Assembly (NCBI GenBank): GCA_032158295.1
Contig: CM063258.1
Location: 7,458,583-7,522,582, forward strand
Source: Pycnopodia helianthoides
Taxonomy: Eukaryota > Echinodermata > Asteroidea > Forcipulatida > Asteriidae
Length of the DNA stretch: 64,000 bases
Direction of reading: 5' to 3'
Under the pieces are notes generated by a model. That model was given only the letters and a program-made list of their open reading frames with translations. It made no database searches and had not been told where the DNA came from. This document shows, one piece after another, positions 12,120-24,379 of the stretch (the stretch's first letter is position 1; each line of letters starts with the position of its first letter). The position numbers were made by a program, and so were the translations under genes.

Positions 12120-12540
12120 CCTACATGGTGGTGTTCATTATATATTTCTGGTAATGAAACCAAGGATGCCTCGTAAAGTGAACTTAATAATAATACTGAG
12201 CTCTTATATAGCGCTTTATCACACCAACTTGATCACTGTAGCTCGCAAGCCTGAGGAAACCTGTAAACAAGGCTGCTTGCTATATAAACAAGAAACACCG
12301 GGTTAACCCCTACTCTTCCATGATAAGTGTTCTGGGTTCTTTTACGTGCACTACCAGTCCTAGTACACGGGACCTATAGCTCAATGTCCTCTGCGAAGGA
12401 CGAAGCATTTATGGTAAAGTAGCTTGCTCAAGGACACAAGTGTCACGGCCGGGACTCGAACCAGCACTCTGCTAATCAGAAACACCAGCGCTCAAGTTTG
12501 CTGCTCTTATCTGCTCGACCACAACACGTCATTGGACGAT
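12120..12540 (-). mobile_element. tRNA-derived SINE, 'ACACAAGTGTCACGGCCGG' family
   Basis: Body with 'ggttaacccctactcttcca', 'gttcttttacgtgcacta' and 'gctcaaggacacaagtgtca', ending in a reversed tRNA-like head with a long variable region ('ccgggactcgaacc' to 'ctgctcgaccac'). Copies at 57065-57450 and, forward, 62480-62725. Confidence 0.7.
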
Positions 12541-12825
12541 TTTACTGGGAGTTGAACCCAACTCCCTTAGAGTGATTTACTGGGATCCTTCCTCACTCCA
12601 ACAAAATCCCAACACCATTATGTCAACTCAACAAACAAACTGTTGTGAATCTGATTAAGGTGGTATGCCTGATCCCATGTGAAGCACATAATCAGTTTAC
12701 TAGTGCAGTCATCAGTCCAACAGAATCAAACAAAAATATGCAGTTGGATTTTGATGGGTTTTAAATGGTAAGGGGCTGTTCCTCATCTGAACATCTTTAT
12801 AAAATAGGAGACTTTTGAGATGATA

Positions 12826-12905
12826 GAGGGCGTCCCACTCACCGGTCCTTTTCTATTATTCTCATCACTAAAACAATGGAAAAAGACCGGTGAGTGGGAC
12901 ACCCC
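12826..12905. repeat. Hairpin with about 25-bp arms (CCCACTCACCGGTC)
   Basis: Arms 12826-12853 and about 12878-12905 share 'gtcccactcaccggtc' and its complement and enclose about 25 nt. Weaker complementarity extends outwards (acttttgag / ctcaaaaaagt), so this may be the core of a fold-back element. Confidence 0.65.
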
Positions 12906-12909
12906 CTTT

Positions 12910-14255
12910 TGCCTCAAAAAAGTCTTTCCATTGGGGGTTAAGATATGTTGAAACAAAATGGAGGCCAGACGCAAAGAATCAAGATTATAAACATTTAATT
13001 CCATAGGTTTTTAAAGTCTATAGTAAAATTGAGTTTTTTGTCACATAATGTTTTTCATATATATTTATCATGAACAGGGAATAAAATTACTCGCTGCGCA
13101 GTAATTTATTTTAAAAAAAACAATTGTTTCAGCATTGAGACCGTAATAGCAACATAGAAAAACAGTAAAACACTAATCACAATAATGACATGCAACTTGT
13201 TTATATTACGTTGAAGAAGAATACATGCGAGACAAAGGTAATTCATTTTAAGGTGATTCATGTGTGCTGCCATTGTAACTGTATGGCAAACTTCAGCTTT
13301 CCTATTGGTCAATCTGGTTCATTTTACCGGCATGTAGCAAGTACGCTAAGACCCACCAGTTTCTCTCATTCACTCAGCCCTAACGGTCTCTCGCATCCAC
13401 GACTAAGTGGTCGATGAGTGAATGCCATACTGTTTTCCGGCAGGTTGACATAGAGGGCGCACACAGCAAACACAGGCGACAAATTGAGCTCTGTGCTCTA
13501 TTTCAAATCGCCCATACAAACTTAAAGACTTTTGACTGTCTTCAAAGGCTGTGGCGTACACATGCCATGAACCAGGCACTTTGCGCAGAGGTTATCAACA
13601 AAGAACATCATTGGTCTTTAGAAGAACTAATTAATTCCCATCCTCTAGTTTTCAATTGACACGCCATCATTATTTTCATCAAATTCTGTGGTCGTATTTT
13701 AGCAGTAAACAAGAAAAAAGCAGTTTGTCTGAGATTTTGTGCATAATCACAACAGGTTTATTTCAATTGCGATCAAGCAAAAGTAAGCAACGGTGGTCTG
13801 TGGAGTCACCGGATGCTACTATTTCAGACAGAAATATTATGATTTTTACTTGCATAAACTTTATAATCAGTAACAAAATAAAACCTATTCAAATTAAATC
13901 TTATTAAATAATCATCGCATCATCGTACAAAAATGCTTAATATCGATTTGCAAAAAAAAAAGGTGTACTTCGCATGACAATGCTCCGTGCAAAAACGTCG
14001 TACCTCGGCGTGTTCTCGTTTGTGTGTACACACGGGCTATTTTATATGACGTGACAATTTCAAACTCGCGCTGGGAGATACATGTACAACACTCTTGCAC
14101 TGACACATCAACAATTTTTTTATATACTCTGGCCCTTTTCCAGACCACAGCTAAGGCTTTGAATTCAGCTCATTATGGGCACTGTCCGGAAGTCTGAAAG
14201 GGTAAATTTTCCGAAATTACTGGCGCAGCAACTCCAAGAAGAGGGCCAGTACTAA
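12910..14255. other. Intergenic, no gene or repeat family recognised
   Basis: Short open frames only (longest 81 codons at 13414-13659), with no recognised domain and no obvious splice-bounded coding segment. Confidence 0.45.
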
Positions 14256-14259
14256 TTGT

Positions 14260-14634
14260 TTAGAGGCAGTGAATACTTTGGGTAATTACTCAAGAAATGC
14301 ATTACCATAAAAACTTACTTGGTAAGGAGCACCTGAGAGCTGCTGATAGTATAAAACATTGTGAGGAAACGACTCCCTCTGAAGTAATGTAGTTTTTGAG
14401 AAAAAGGTAATTTCTCACTAAAATATATTTCAATCTGAGGTATGAAGCCTTTTTCGGGCATTTGAAAGCACACAATCCTATGCAACAAGGGTGTTTTTTC
14501 TTTCATTATTTTTTCTTGCAACTTCAATGACCAATTGAGCCAAGATTTTCACAGGTTTGTTATTTTAAGCATACTTGGGATACACCAAGTGAGGATACCA
14601 GTCTTTGACAAACCAACAGTATATCCTGCCTTTA
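14260..14634. mobile_element. TTAA MITE family A
   Basis: Shares 'aaaacttacttggtaaggag', 'gctgatagtataaaacattg', 'gaagtaatgtag', 'tgaccaattgagcc' and 'cacaggtttgttatttt' with 17464-17790, 25472-25865, 46628-47014, 54591-54952 and 58393-58767. Terminal TTAA partly decayed here. Confidence 0.7.
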
Positions 14635-15044
14635 GGGCGTTCGTGTGTGTACACATTATGTGCACAATGTGCCAATCAGCAGTATAATCGTTCCAAGCAT
14701 GAATCACCACATCCTAAACACAAATTTGTACAAGCTCATCAGCCCAGCGGTCTTGGACGAGACCGTAGGGGCCGAGCGAAACGGAGCGCAAGCCAGGACC
14801 TAAAGTTGAAGCCGTGGTTTCAAAAAAGGGGCCAGAATCTTTCACCATGTCCTTCAGCACTTGCCCACTTTGATTCATGACAATGATGGCGATTATACGA
14901 AAGACTTTACATTCATAGAATTAAAATAGCATAAAGGACTATAAAGGAAATCAACTTTAAACAATGACACTTTTAAAGCACATATTTTTCAGACCACAAA
15001 GAACCCACACACAATAGACATTCAACACATGAAAAAAAGAAGAA

Positions 15045-15390
15045 ATCAAACCCTCCTATTGTCAGAACAATCAATGCCATCCACTGTGCTTTTGAATGAT
15101 CGACAGCAGAGCTTAAATTTTTTTACAATGGACGGTATGCCCGAGGCCCAGTGATTTTAGCATCGGGACAGTTAACTTCTGCTCGGACAAGTCCGGTGGT
15201 CTTGTGTTTTTCAATTGAAAGGGCCCCCCCCCCCCTATTCTTCAACGCATGTTAATGTGACAATCAATCCAAAGCCACAGTCACTACTTCAGACATGGCT
15301 TTGGCTCTGCGCACAGTTGTGCCACCATCCACAACCTGTGCAGTTGAATGGTCTGTCAATTCACTGGAAAATGTGACCAAGAGTTGGAGG
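15045..15390. mobile_element. piggyBac-type MITE carrying a nested GGGCTCGAA fragment
   Basis: Left half 'ccctcctattgtcagaacaa' (about 15052) and right half ending 'gttggagggtgaac' flank a reversed copy of the GGGCTCGAA family (about 15108-15232), which includes 'ggacaagtccggtggtcttg'. The insert lies inside the older MITE. Confidence 0.55.
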
Positions 15391-16704
15391 GTGAACATTT
15401 TAGGATAGGATGCAGAAAATATAATGATTCTAGAGGAAACCCGTACTTCACTAACCCGTACTCCCTCAGCCCACAACTGACCTCAATATCCTCCACTCCA
15501 CTTCACATCAACATGTCTGGACTTGGATAAGATTGGTGTGCCCGGCCCAGTGATCAGCACATTGCTATTCGGGCCCGCAGTCCTCAATCCTCCACAATCA
15601 AACAACCTCCTGAAGAGGATTTGGGAAGGTTGGGGTCAGCCTCGCTACCATGGGCACCTCTTGTCACTAACCCCTGGAAGGGAAGCACTGAAAAACAACG
15701 CTGAGTGGCTAACCATAAGTGACTGCTCTGCATGCATTTTTTAAAAACTTTTGAACGCTTGTAGGGTGCTTAGTAAACGCCTGTCAAAATGCACATATTT
15801 TGACGCAATCCACTACAAATAAATCATGTTTTTACAAGGTCACCTTAACCTGCATACCTTTAGTCGTATCGAAAAATCAAAGAATGATTGCTCTATGACT
15901 GGATTCGTCTTTTGATAGCACGCTCAGCGTAGTCTTTTTAACACAGAATAGATCAACCCTGTAACACAGAATAGACTAACCGCAGGAATAGTTAAAATAT
16001 CCAATATATTTCAAAGTCACACCTCCAGGGGTTACGGTTGTGCAAGGCATTCTGGGGGAAAAAAGTAAAACAAAAAATTGTACCCAACTGGGAAGGAGGT
16101 TGTGTTGGGGTTTTAAAAACCTTTTATAATACTAACATGTTACCCGTGTACAACAGCCATAACAACTACAGAATCTCATTTAACCCAAAAGGGATCGAAC
16201 AAATTTGCATTTCAAGCCTCAGTTTGATTACATTGATCTGAAGAGGGGGGGGAAAAAAAACAAGATGGCGGGACATTGAGGTAGGTCCATTCTGTCCGTT
16301 GATATAGATAGCTCCCACATGACACCACACAGTGTTAAAAACCGGCCATCTTTACAGGCAACTAAATCACCTTTTGAGTGCACAACTATGCGTTTTGCGT
16401 AAACACCGCATGTAGCACACACAGCTTCAATCAAATTCCTTGCATGATTAGTTGGTGGAATATTTGGATGGGTAGCAAAATTTGAACACTTGAACCGGCT
16501 CAAAGCCCAAACCCAAGTTGCCCGTAGAGATGGCGTTTATCGGGAGCTATCTAATTATACAAACTAAAATTTTTTTACAGAATGCTTTTTCAGAGAACAG
16601 TAGTACTTTGAGGTAAATTGTAGTTTAACTACCATGAGACAAAATCAAAACATACTTTTTTATTGTTTAATCTGTCTGTATCATTTCAGCAACCCGGCTT
16701 TGAA

Positions 16705-17033
16705 TTAACCCTCCTACTCTAGGCAACATTTTCCAGCGAGTTGAACAACCATTTGAAACCATTCAACTGCACAGGTTTTGTAAGGTAGAACTACTGTGTG
16801 CACGGGAATGCTGTGTGGATGCATTCACCACATGATATCATACTGAAGGGTGGCATAGTTTATCATTCGAAACCACAGTGGAGGATATTGAATGGTCAGA
16901 CAGTAAGAGGGGTTGACTGTGTACAGTACTGCGTCGATGCATTCAACACATAAAATCATATCGCAGGCTGGCATAAATTTGCATTCAAAACCACAGTGGA
17001 CGATGTTGAATGGTCAAACAGTAGGAGGGTTAA
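16705..17033. mobile_element. piggyBac-type MITE, internally duplicated, next to the PIN1 stop codon
   Basis: Flanked by TTAA (16705-16708, 17030-17033) with CCCTCCTACT / AGTAGGAGGG ends. The internal segment 'gcattcaaaaccacagtgga' occurs twice in diverged form. It ends 34 bp before the PIN1 stop codon and so probably lies in the PIN1 3' UTR. Confidence 0.65.
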
Positions 17034-17066
17034 TAAACGATGACACAGACAGATCCCCCTCCCACA

Positions 17067-19109
17067 TTAGGCAGTCCTCATAATAATATGAACTCCGGAA
17101 TCCGTGTCCACGATACCACTCATCTCCCCAATCTTGAGTGCAAACGAAGCCTCCTCAAACGGCTGCTGCATTTGACCGGGTCCGAAGAAGTTGAGATCGC
17201 CTCCTTTCTTGGCTGAGCTACAATCACTTTCCTTGGAAGCAAGACTGGCGAAGGTGACTTCACCACTGGTGATTTGTTCCCTGAACCCTAGGGGTGAGAA
17301 TTGATCACTGTTAGTCATAGTCTGCATTTCATCCAAATATTTTTTGAAGGCTGACATGCCTGAAATGTCATCTTTGAGAGGGCAATGCTGTTTTTGTTTT
17401 GCAAAAGGCACTTCCATTGAAATAATCTTACAAGTCTATAAACTTTTGGTTGGGTGAGTAGCCTTAAAGGCAGGGTATACCTTTGGTAATTACTCCTCAA
17501 GTTAATGACCCTAAAAACTTACTTGGTAAAGAGCACTGGAAAGCTGGTGATATTATAATACATTGTTAGAAACGACCCCCTTTGAAGTAATGTAGTGTTA
17601 GAGAAAAGGTAATTCTCAGGCATCTGAAAGCATACAATTCTATGCAACAAGGGTGTTTTCTTCTATCATTATTTTTTGGCAACTTTGATGACCAATTGAG
17701 CAAAAATGTTCACAGGTTGTTTAATGCATATGTCAGGATACACAAAGTGAGGATCTGGTCTTTGACAATTGCCATAAGTATCCCCTGCCTGAGAACAACA
17801 GCCCCTTGGTCGACGTCAAGTCGGGTGGATCGAGGGGTTACGATTATTGCAACTAGTTGCTCCCTAACCTTTGAGCAGTTCGATGGCTTCCTCCTTAGTG
17901 CGTGTGATGTTCTCCTCTTTCCATGAGGATGGACGTCGAGAGTCCCTGTGTTTCACGAGGAGATGTGAGCACTGGACTACCTTCGTTGATGCGTCATTCA
18001 TGTCTGGTTTCTCCCACTGACTTTTCTTGGTGAAGGTGTTGAGGTAGTATTTACGACCTGTCGACAGAATCCAAACAAAAATCTTTCATCTAAATCCAGG
18101 AATATTGGGGAAAAAATGCGCTTTATTACGATCAAGTTCCCCGTCAGTGTCAAGGACTAGACCCTGAAACTTGAGCTCTGTACTCCTTTTTAATTTTCTA
18201 TTTTTATTATTTTGACTTTGGCGGTCATCACATTCTTAAAGGGTGTGCACAACATTGGTAATAAGATGTGCACAGATTTGTACACACAACTTTAACGTGG
18301 TACAAAGATGGTCATCATAGTGGAAAACTTCCCGTGAAAATGTCTTGCTTGAAATGCTTTAGTTTTGAGGAAATGAGTAAAGCAATTAGTTTTGATCTCA
18401 CATGTCTGAAACCAAGTTTGAAAACAGTGAAAAAATACAAATAATGTTTTTTCATATTTTCTTTCGACTCCGATGACCGATTGGGCTTTACTTTTACAAG
18501 TTTCATGTACATGTACCATGTACATTACATGTGTATATGTCGGGTCAAAGTGCTTTAAAAGTTTGAAAGGAGTGCAGTGGTCAAGTGGTTAGAATAGATT
18601 GTAGGAAACGTTTTGCAATCACAGACAAGGTTGTGGGTTCAAATCCCGCCAAGCTAACCACTGATTTCACACTCACAGTGGCAAATCACAATTTATTGCT
18701 TTGTGCAAAATTCATGAAACACATAATCGAATCATAGACTTCATATATACATTGACATTATTGTATACAATTATATACTATACTAGTTCAAATTGTCTGC
18801 AAATTTGTTGTGACCTTGTTTTCACCCATCCTATTCGAGGCTCCATGTTTTCACCAACTTCTTTAATATTAACCCAAACTGAGGCTGGGAGGAAAATAGT
18901 CTGGCCCCCAAACAATGCCCCAGCCCAGGAACATGATGATCGTGATGCGTACTTAAAATACAAGTTACAACTACATACACACAACTACAATAACATCAAC
19001 TCATAAAATTCATTTAACAAATAATTTGTAATCATCTGTTGATGTTCCTACCCCCTTGACTTTTGCTGAAGTGTACTTCCCATCCCTCGGGTAAATCGTT
19101 ATCGGCCAT
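17067..19109 (-). CDS. PIN1: Peptidyl-prolyl cis-trans isomerase Pin1, complete, three exons
   Basis: Exons in order on the minus strand: 19109-19052, 18057-17869 and 17287-17067 (stop TAA 17069-17067), joining to 155 codons. Pin1 isomerises pSer/pThr-Pro bonds, mainly in the nucleus. An N-terminal WW domain (about 5-38) holds W10, Y23, Y24 and W34. The parvulin PPIase domain runs from about 46 to 155. Its catalytic-pocket residues align with human Pin1 at an offset of eight: H51 (H59), K55 (K63), R60/R61 (R68/R69), C105 (C113) and H149 (H157). S63 matches human Ser71, and S15 the WW phospho-site Ser16. The linker between domains is about eight residues shorter than in human (163 residues). 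Most of intron 2 is a miniature element. The 116-residue open frame ending at 17067 starts inside that intron and is not the real N-terminus. Confidence 0.96.
17464..17790. mobile_element. TTAA MITE family A filling PIN1 intron 2
   Basis: Starts TTAAAGGCAGGGTATACC and ends 'agtatcccctgcct' with the family-A body between. Intron 2 is 581 bp and this element makes up more than half of it. Confidence 0.7.
18572..18665 (+). mobile_element. tRNA-like SINE head
   Basis: 'cagtggtcaagtggttaga' (A-box-like) and 'gtgggttcaaatcccgcc' (B-box) about 60 bp apart, with a long variable region, as in a tRNA-Ser/Leu-derived SINE. PIN1 intron 1, antisense to the gene. Confidence 0.55.
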
Positions 19110-19200
19110 TTTCACACACAGCTTCTGTCTTGTGCACGCAACAAGTCCAATAGCGAATAAAGCGCCAAAATACAGCCCAATGTAGTGGCGTAAACAGTGC
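19110..19200 (-). promoter_or_regulatory. Probable PIN1 promoter: E2F-like and CCAAT motifs
   Basis: Within 75 bp upstream of the PIN1 start codon lie an E2F-type site (TTTTGGCGC on the minus strand, 19170-19162) and two CCAAT boxes on the plus strand (19147-19151 and 19177-19181). Vertebrate PIN1 is a known E2F target, so the site is plausible. Transcription start not determined. Confidence 0.45.
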
Positions 19201-20288
19201 ACGTTGTAATAGTTTGGGCTACACAGATGGTTTTATAAAAGCGCCCACTTAGGCTACAAATAGCACTTCCGCATTAACCTCCTCGTCAGAGTTAAAAATG
19301 CCATTGTCTGTTATGTACACAACATAAATGAGAAAATGAATGGTGACGAGGTTGGATATCGCATATGGGCCGGGGAAGGTCAACTGCAGGTCAAGTTAGT
19401 AGTAGCTGATCCTCCCATCATCATTACATTCTCTGTACAAAAAAAGTCACAAAATTGAAAGTGTGCGTCGTAAAGTGGTGACATTTACTGCATAAACTCA
19501 ACCTTGATAATGACTACGAAGTGCTTGTGTACTTGTTGATGGTAAGTGTTCTGAGATCGAAATATTTCACCCTATCCATTGACCCTTCTGAAGTTTTGCG
19601 CTCGTCGTGACATTCGAGTTCGACACACGACACGGCATCAGCCATTGATTGATGACGGACAAACCATCGTTGGATTGGATAGCTTTGGATACTGAGCAGA
19701 CAAACACACTCCGTACTCATTGACACTCAGTGGATGGGGGCCATTTCGTGATTTCAACTCTCCTTTTTTATCATGGCCGCGTCGTGTACATCATCATAAT
19801 TTCACTTCAGTCACCAATCATGAATAATTCAACAGTACCTTGGCATGGCAATTTGTATTATTTATTGACATGTATTTTCAAATTCAAGTCAGTGGATATT
19901 TTGCAGGCCCCGGCTTTAAACTTCAAACTTGTTTAGTAAACAAGTAAACCGGACGTACAAAATGATTGTGAAGTCGAAGTGACTGAACAACCACAGTCTG
20001 ACACTAGACAGTGACTGTTTTAGAAGGGAGACTTCTTTATTTTAGAAAATTAAATAGAACCATGATGAATGTTTGTCTGGTGCGAGCTGTCAAATTATCG
20101 TTGTGATTTTGTATTGTTGAGATGGAAATAAGAGTCTTTATTTCCCTTTGTTTAATAAAAAACATTGGGAGCTAATTTTTAATAATAACTGCAACCCAAA
20201 GAAGACTAGACGTACGTGTGTATGTTGCGTAACAAACACTGGGGGTTTTGATTATAGGCCTAACAAGGTCAAAGTGTCATGATGATGT

Positions 20289-20733
20289 TGTTCCGCCCCA
20301 ACTTGACAATCGTCCCAACTATAAGTTAGTTGGGACGTCCCAACTTGAGTGTTACAGTAGGGGCGCCCCAAGTATAGTGGGGATCGCAGTAACTCATGAC
20401 TAGCTGTCGGAAAACCAATTCAATTTAACCATAGAGAAAGAACAAATTCTTACCAAAAGGCCTTTTCCAAACCTTGTCTTGAGCTTTGGCCGGCTGCTCA
20501 AACAAGCTCCATCATAATTTTTTACACGAGCCAAGGCCAATGTTTGAAATAGAAAATCTTGATAAGCCTGTCGTTTATTGTGTCACAACAGCATGCAGTC
20601 CACGCACAAGCTTATCCAGAGTGTACAGCTGCATGGGCGATCCCATCTTATAGTTGGGGCGTCCCAACTGTAACACTCTGGTTGGAACCAGTCCCAACTG
20701 TAGTTGGGGTGATTGTCATGTTGGGACAGAACA
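20289..20733. mobile_element. 445-bp element with about 97-bp terminal inverted repeats rich in CCCAAC
   Basis: Arm 20289-20387 matches the complement of 20637-20733: shared order tgttc..cccaac..tgacaatc..cccaact..gagtgttacag..gatcgc. Each arm holds several CCCAACT / AGTTGGG modules. An 8-mer ATGTTGTT occurs at both ends (20285, 20734) but the left copy overlaps the arm, so the target duplication is uncertain. No transposase frame. Confidence 0.7.
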
Positions 20734-22489
20734 ATGTTGTTAAGTTATCACCGTCCATGGTGATCGATAACTGTCCAGATGTGAAAATATGTAAAAATGT
20801 CAAATTAGGTACGAAAATGGAACCTGATGCTTGACTGCGCTTTAATTTACATATATCTGCATTCAACAGTACCAACAAAAATCCCTAGTCCTACATGTAT
20901 ACCTAACTATCCCATTGACAAGAACAAATTTGTAGGAACTAATAACGCCGTGCCGTTCAATCTCTCCACACAAGAGGGCGCTATGCAAGTTTTAAGTTGT
21001 TTGTAGTTTCACCGATAAACCAATGAATGAATTAAAGGTTCAAAGGCCTGAACAACGCTTGTGCGAGGACCCAACAGCTCTGTGGTGTACGGACCGTATT
21101 TTATGCACAGTGCCTTTTATGGGCAATGTACGCAGTAAACAGCGACCGTGCTTGTTCCACACGATAAGCTTACATGTGTTTTTAAATCATTAATATCATC
21201 AAAGGATTACAAAACACTCGAGTGTACTGCTGCTTGATCTAAGTTAGAGCACTGGCTTTCTTATTGTTTGTGTATTTTAAGACTGTAGCTCCTGAGACAT
21301 AGTTCTGACCATCACAACTTTCACGTGTTAAAGCACTGAGAGTTGTTCGGATAGAAGTATAATAATAATATTAAAAATGATAATAAAAAATATGGCCGAA
21401 AGATGGCCGAAAACCCCAAATATTGATATTTTGGGGGATGACAAAAAAATTCACACAATGTCAAGAATTGACCCCGAATCTTGTTGGTCCGTTAGCGGGA
21501 GTGATTCCACTGAGTTACATTGTACAGAGCAGCGGGCGAAAAATTCCCTGTAATTTAATGTGTTATATAATGTCGGCTCTTCATGTCAAGTCAAAGAGGG
21601 CGCTATATAATCTGCTGGCTTACTAATGTTTACTCAAACTTAAAGGAAAGTTGGTACCAGCAAAATGTCTACTGTAGTACCATCTAATATTTTATTGCAT
21701 TGTCTAGTAATAATAGTATACAAATATTGACTGATTTTTAGCGCCGTTGTTAAAACTATGAGTTCTAGAGTGATGCACGGCGCATTCTTTTTTCCTGAGG
21801 CAAAGCCGCAGGAAAAATAGAATGTGTTGCGGATCACAGGGAGTTGTAGTTTTAACCGTAGTCAATATTTGTTTTATAAGAACAACCCATGCATCCTGTC
21901 TAGACCTTCCTAGACGTTAAAAGGTACCGTCGCTAAGGGTATGCATACATGTACACTGTTCCCACAGGTATATTACACCAGTTGCTAAGGGTATACATAG
22001 TACAATGGTTGCTATGGGTATAGAGCGTAGTGGCGCTCTAAGCCAATCACAGGGCAAGAACCTTTAACACTAGCCCGGCGTACATTGCCTAGTAAAAACT
22101 GCTATGGGCAAATAAACAGCACTTCTCAACTTGCCCTGTAGGCTAGTACTAAAAACTGTGCAACCTACATGTGTGTATATTGCATCTTCCTTTTAAGATG
22201 TGAATAATACATGTACATTTGTAAAAAGCAGACTGTTCATTTATTTTTGAGTGTGTAAAAGTGTTCTTCATACGACCACTAAACTGGTTGTGATTGTGAC
22301 CATTAATACATACATTGAACATCAGAAAGATACATTATGACAAAAATACATACAAATCCTAGGCTAATAAAACAAGTAAAAGCGTGCAGTTTACTAGCCC
22401 GGTGGGCTACTTTTAAAAAAAAAGCATAAGCGCTAGGCCTGTATGTCTTATTTTTATCCGTAATCCCTCTTTAGGCCTAAACAAGAAAT

Positions 22490-23790
22490 TTCTGGTTATA
22501 TGCCATATTTGAAAATAGGGTCGGTGGGTCAGATATTTCTTCTTTTTTTTCCCTTTTTTTTTTTTCCTGGTTTTCTTTTTCTTAGCCAAACAAAAAGTTT
22601 AGGGTCGCGGCATAAAATTAGGGTCAGTTGGGTATTACCGGAAACGGAACTTTTCTTGTTGGGCCTTACAAGTTTATTTATTGGGCTTTTTGTGTTTTAA
22701 ACGTCACATCCTGTTTGTTTAAACCCTTATTGACCCTTCATGCTTAATTGCCCTTATTTGACAATGTTTGATTATATTTATTAGTAGACTCCAATGTACT
22801 TATTGTTGTTCAGTCTAATTTTGGGGGGGGGGGGTTTTGATTTTACAAGTAAATTTTAATTGACTCTCCATGTAAATTTAGATGTAGTTATATCTGCAGA
22901 TTGTGATGTCTTTTAAAGTAATAGACTGTAAGTCTCATGCGTATTCAAACTTCTGGGACCATTGTGGTCCCAACCATATAAAGTTTTATGTGGGCGGGAC
23001 TTTGTTTTGTCAATTATTTTAGTTTAACGTAGTTTATGGCCATGAAGATGATGTATGTTGTTTGTAATGTTATACCAAGTGATAAACAATGTGAAAGTAA
23101 AATAAGACATGACCTCTGTTTCTGGTTACTTGTAAATAATTAAGAATTGTCACCTTGTGACAGTCACATTGTCATTAAACCTAGATGTGATGGACACATA
23201 AATTTGGGCGTGGTTGGTAAATGCAGGTTTCAACAAAAAAAGGAACCACGTCCCAAGTTTTGATTTTGTTTCAATGCTAATTTGAACAAATTATTTTTAT
23301 GAAATCAAATTCAAAATTTATGGTATTTTTATTTTCAAGTATTTGTATAAAAAATGTACTATATTTAAAGCAGATTTGATTTCACAGAAAAATATAGTCT
23401 CTGTCGGAGCTGTTTTCTCGTTTTCGATATATGCACGAGACTTGAACAGTCTGCACATTTATCATGTTTATAAACCATTCATTCATATCTAGAGAGCCAA
23501 ACTAAATCTTTGTAAGGAGTGTTATAATACACATTGACCATTTTGTGTTGTACTTTGTACAGTTGTATGAAGAGCTCTGCTTAGGCAAAAAAAAAGGGTT
23601 GTGTTTCCGGTTCCCAGACTGACCCTAGTTTTTACGCCGCGACCCTAAACTTTTTATTCTGCCTTTAAAAAACCCGGGGGGGGGGGGGGGACGGGATAAA
23701 ATGGGGAAAAAACAAAAAACAAAAAAAACAAAAACCTATTTTACCTGGAAGAAAATGTCTGATTTTTACCAATTTACGATGTTTTAGGCA
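22490..23790. repeat. Inverted-repeat pair around an internal repeat
   Basis: About 22595-22660 ('gtttagggtcgcggcataaa') is complementary to about 23600-23660 ('acgccgcgaccctaaac'). The interval 22915-23480 also occurs reversed at 35560-36125. Homopolymer T and G runs are frequent here. Confidence 0.5.
22915..23480 (+). repeat. 560-bp dispersed repeat, copy 1
   Basis: Matches 35560-36125 in opposite orientation: 'actgtaagtctcatgcgtat' / 'acttacgcagtct', 'ggccat..', 'cctctgtttctggttact' / 'agtaaccagaaacggagg'. Non-coding; function unknown. Confidence 0.55.
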
Positions 23791-23859
23791 ACATTTAAAA
23801 TATAAACCAGAACATATCAAAAAAGAATTTACAGATATCTCCGTGATTTGCGCCTGCGA

Positions 23860-24120
23860 TGTCCAACGACTCGACTACGAGCGAAAAAAATCCCACAATG
23901 CATTGCGCAGCGCGCACGTGTGTACACGGCGCTGTGTGCTTATTCCAAGGGTTTGCGCAATTTGCAGATTGCGCACATTTTTGCAAAATCGACCGCTTGA
24001 GCTGCCTATCTAAAGAGCGCAAACTGAAGATTGCGCACAATTTGCAAAGGTCGGGCAGATTAACTGCCAAATCTGCAGAGCTCAAACTGCAGTTTGCGCG
24101 CAATTTTGCCTAACTCGCTG
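23860..24120. promoter_or_regulatory. GC-rich block with ZNF143-like and E-box motifs; candidate promoter
   Basis: TCCCACAATGCATTGCGC (from about 23891) resembles the ZNF143/Staf element. An overlapping GCGCACGTG E-box and several TTGCGC(A) words follow. Local GC and CpG are clearly higher than in the flanks. It lies 2.7 kb upstream of the first EVI5 coding exon, in the right orientation to hold a distal first exon. Confidence 0.35.
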
Positions 24121-24379
24121 TGCAAATCCGTTGATTGCGCTCAACACGTTTGTTTGTATACATAAAAGGAAGAGTGAAACCTGCAATGTCAGAATGTAGC
24201 CCCAGGGAAGAGACCATACAGTGTACTTAATGGTACTGTACATGTACATGGTTATATGCGCCACAGCACCTTGTGAACCCAACACATCCTGTAGTACAAT
24301 GTATGTAACCATGGTAAAGGAAAAAGGTCTCTCTCATACCATGTACTTTTAATAAAGCATCTCGGCATTTGCAGGAAAA

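Noticed and set aside
13414..13659. 81-codon plus-strand frame (MSECHTVFRQVD...)
   Set aside because: Stop-free by chance length, no homology recognised, no promoter or splice evidence.
17288..17417. Open N-terminal extension ([11 protein letters not shown]...) in frame with the last PIN1 exon
   Set aside because: It reads through the 3' splice site into intron 2. The upstream exons at 17869-18057 and 19052-19109 supply the conserved WW and PPIase sequence with matching phase.
20559..20834. 91-codon frame over the inverted-repeat element
   Set aside because: Half of it is the right terminal arm read through. No transposase motif.
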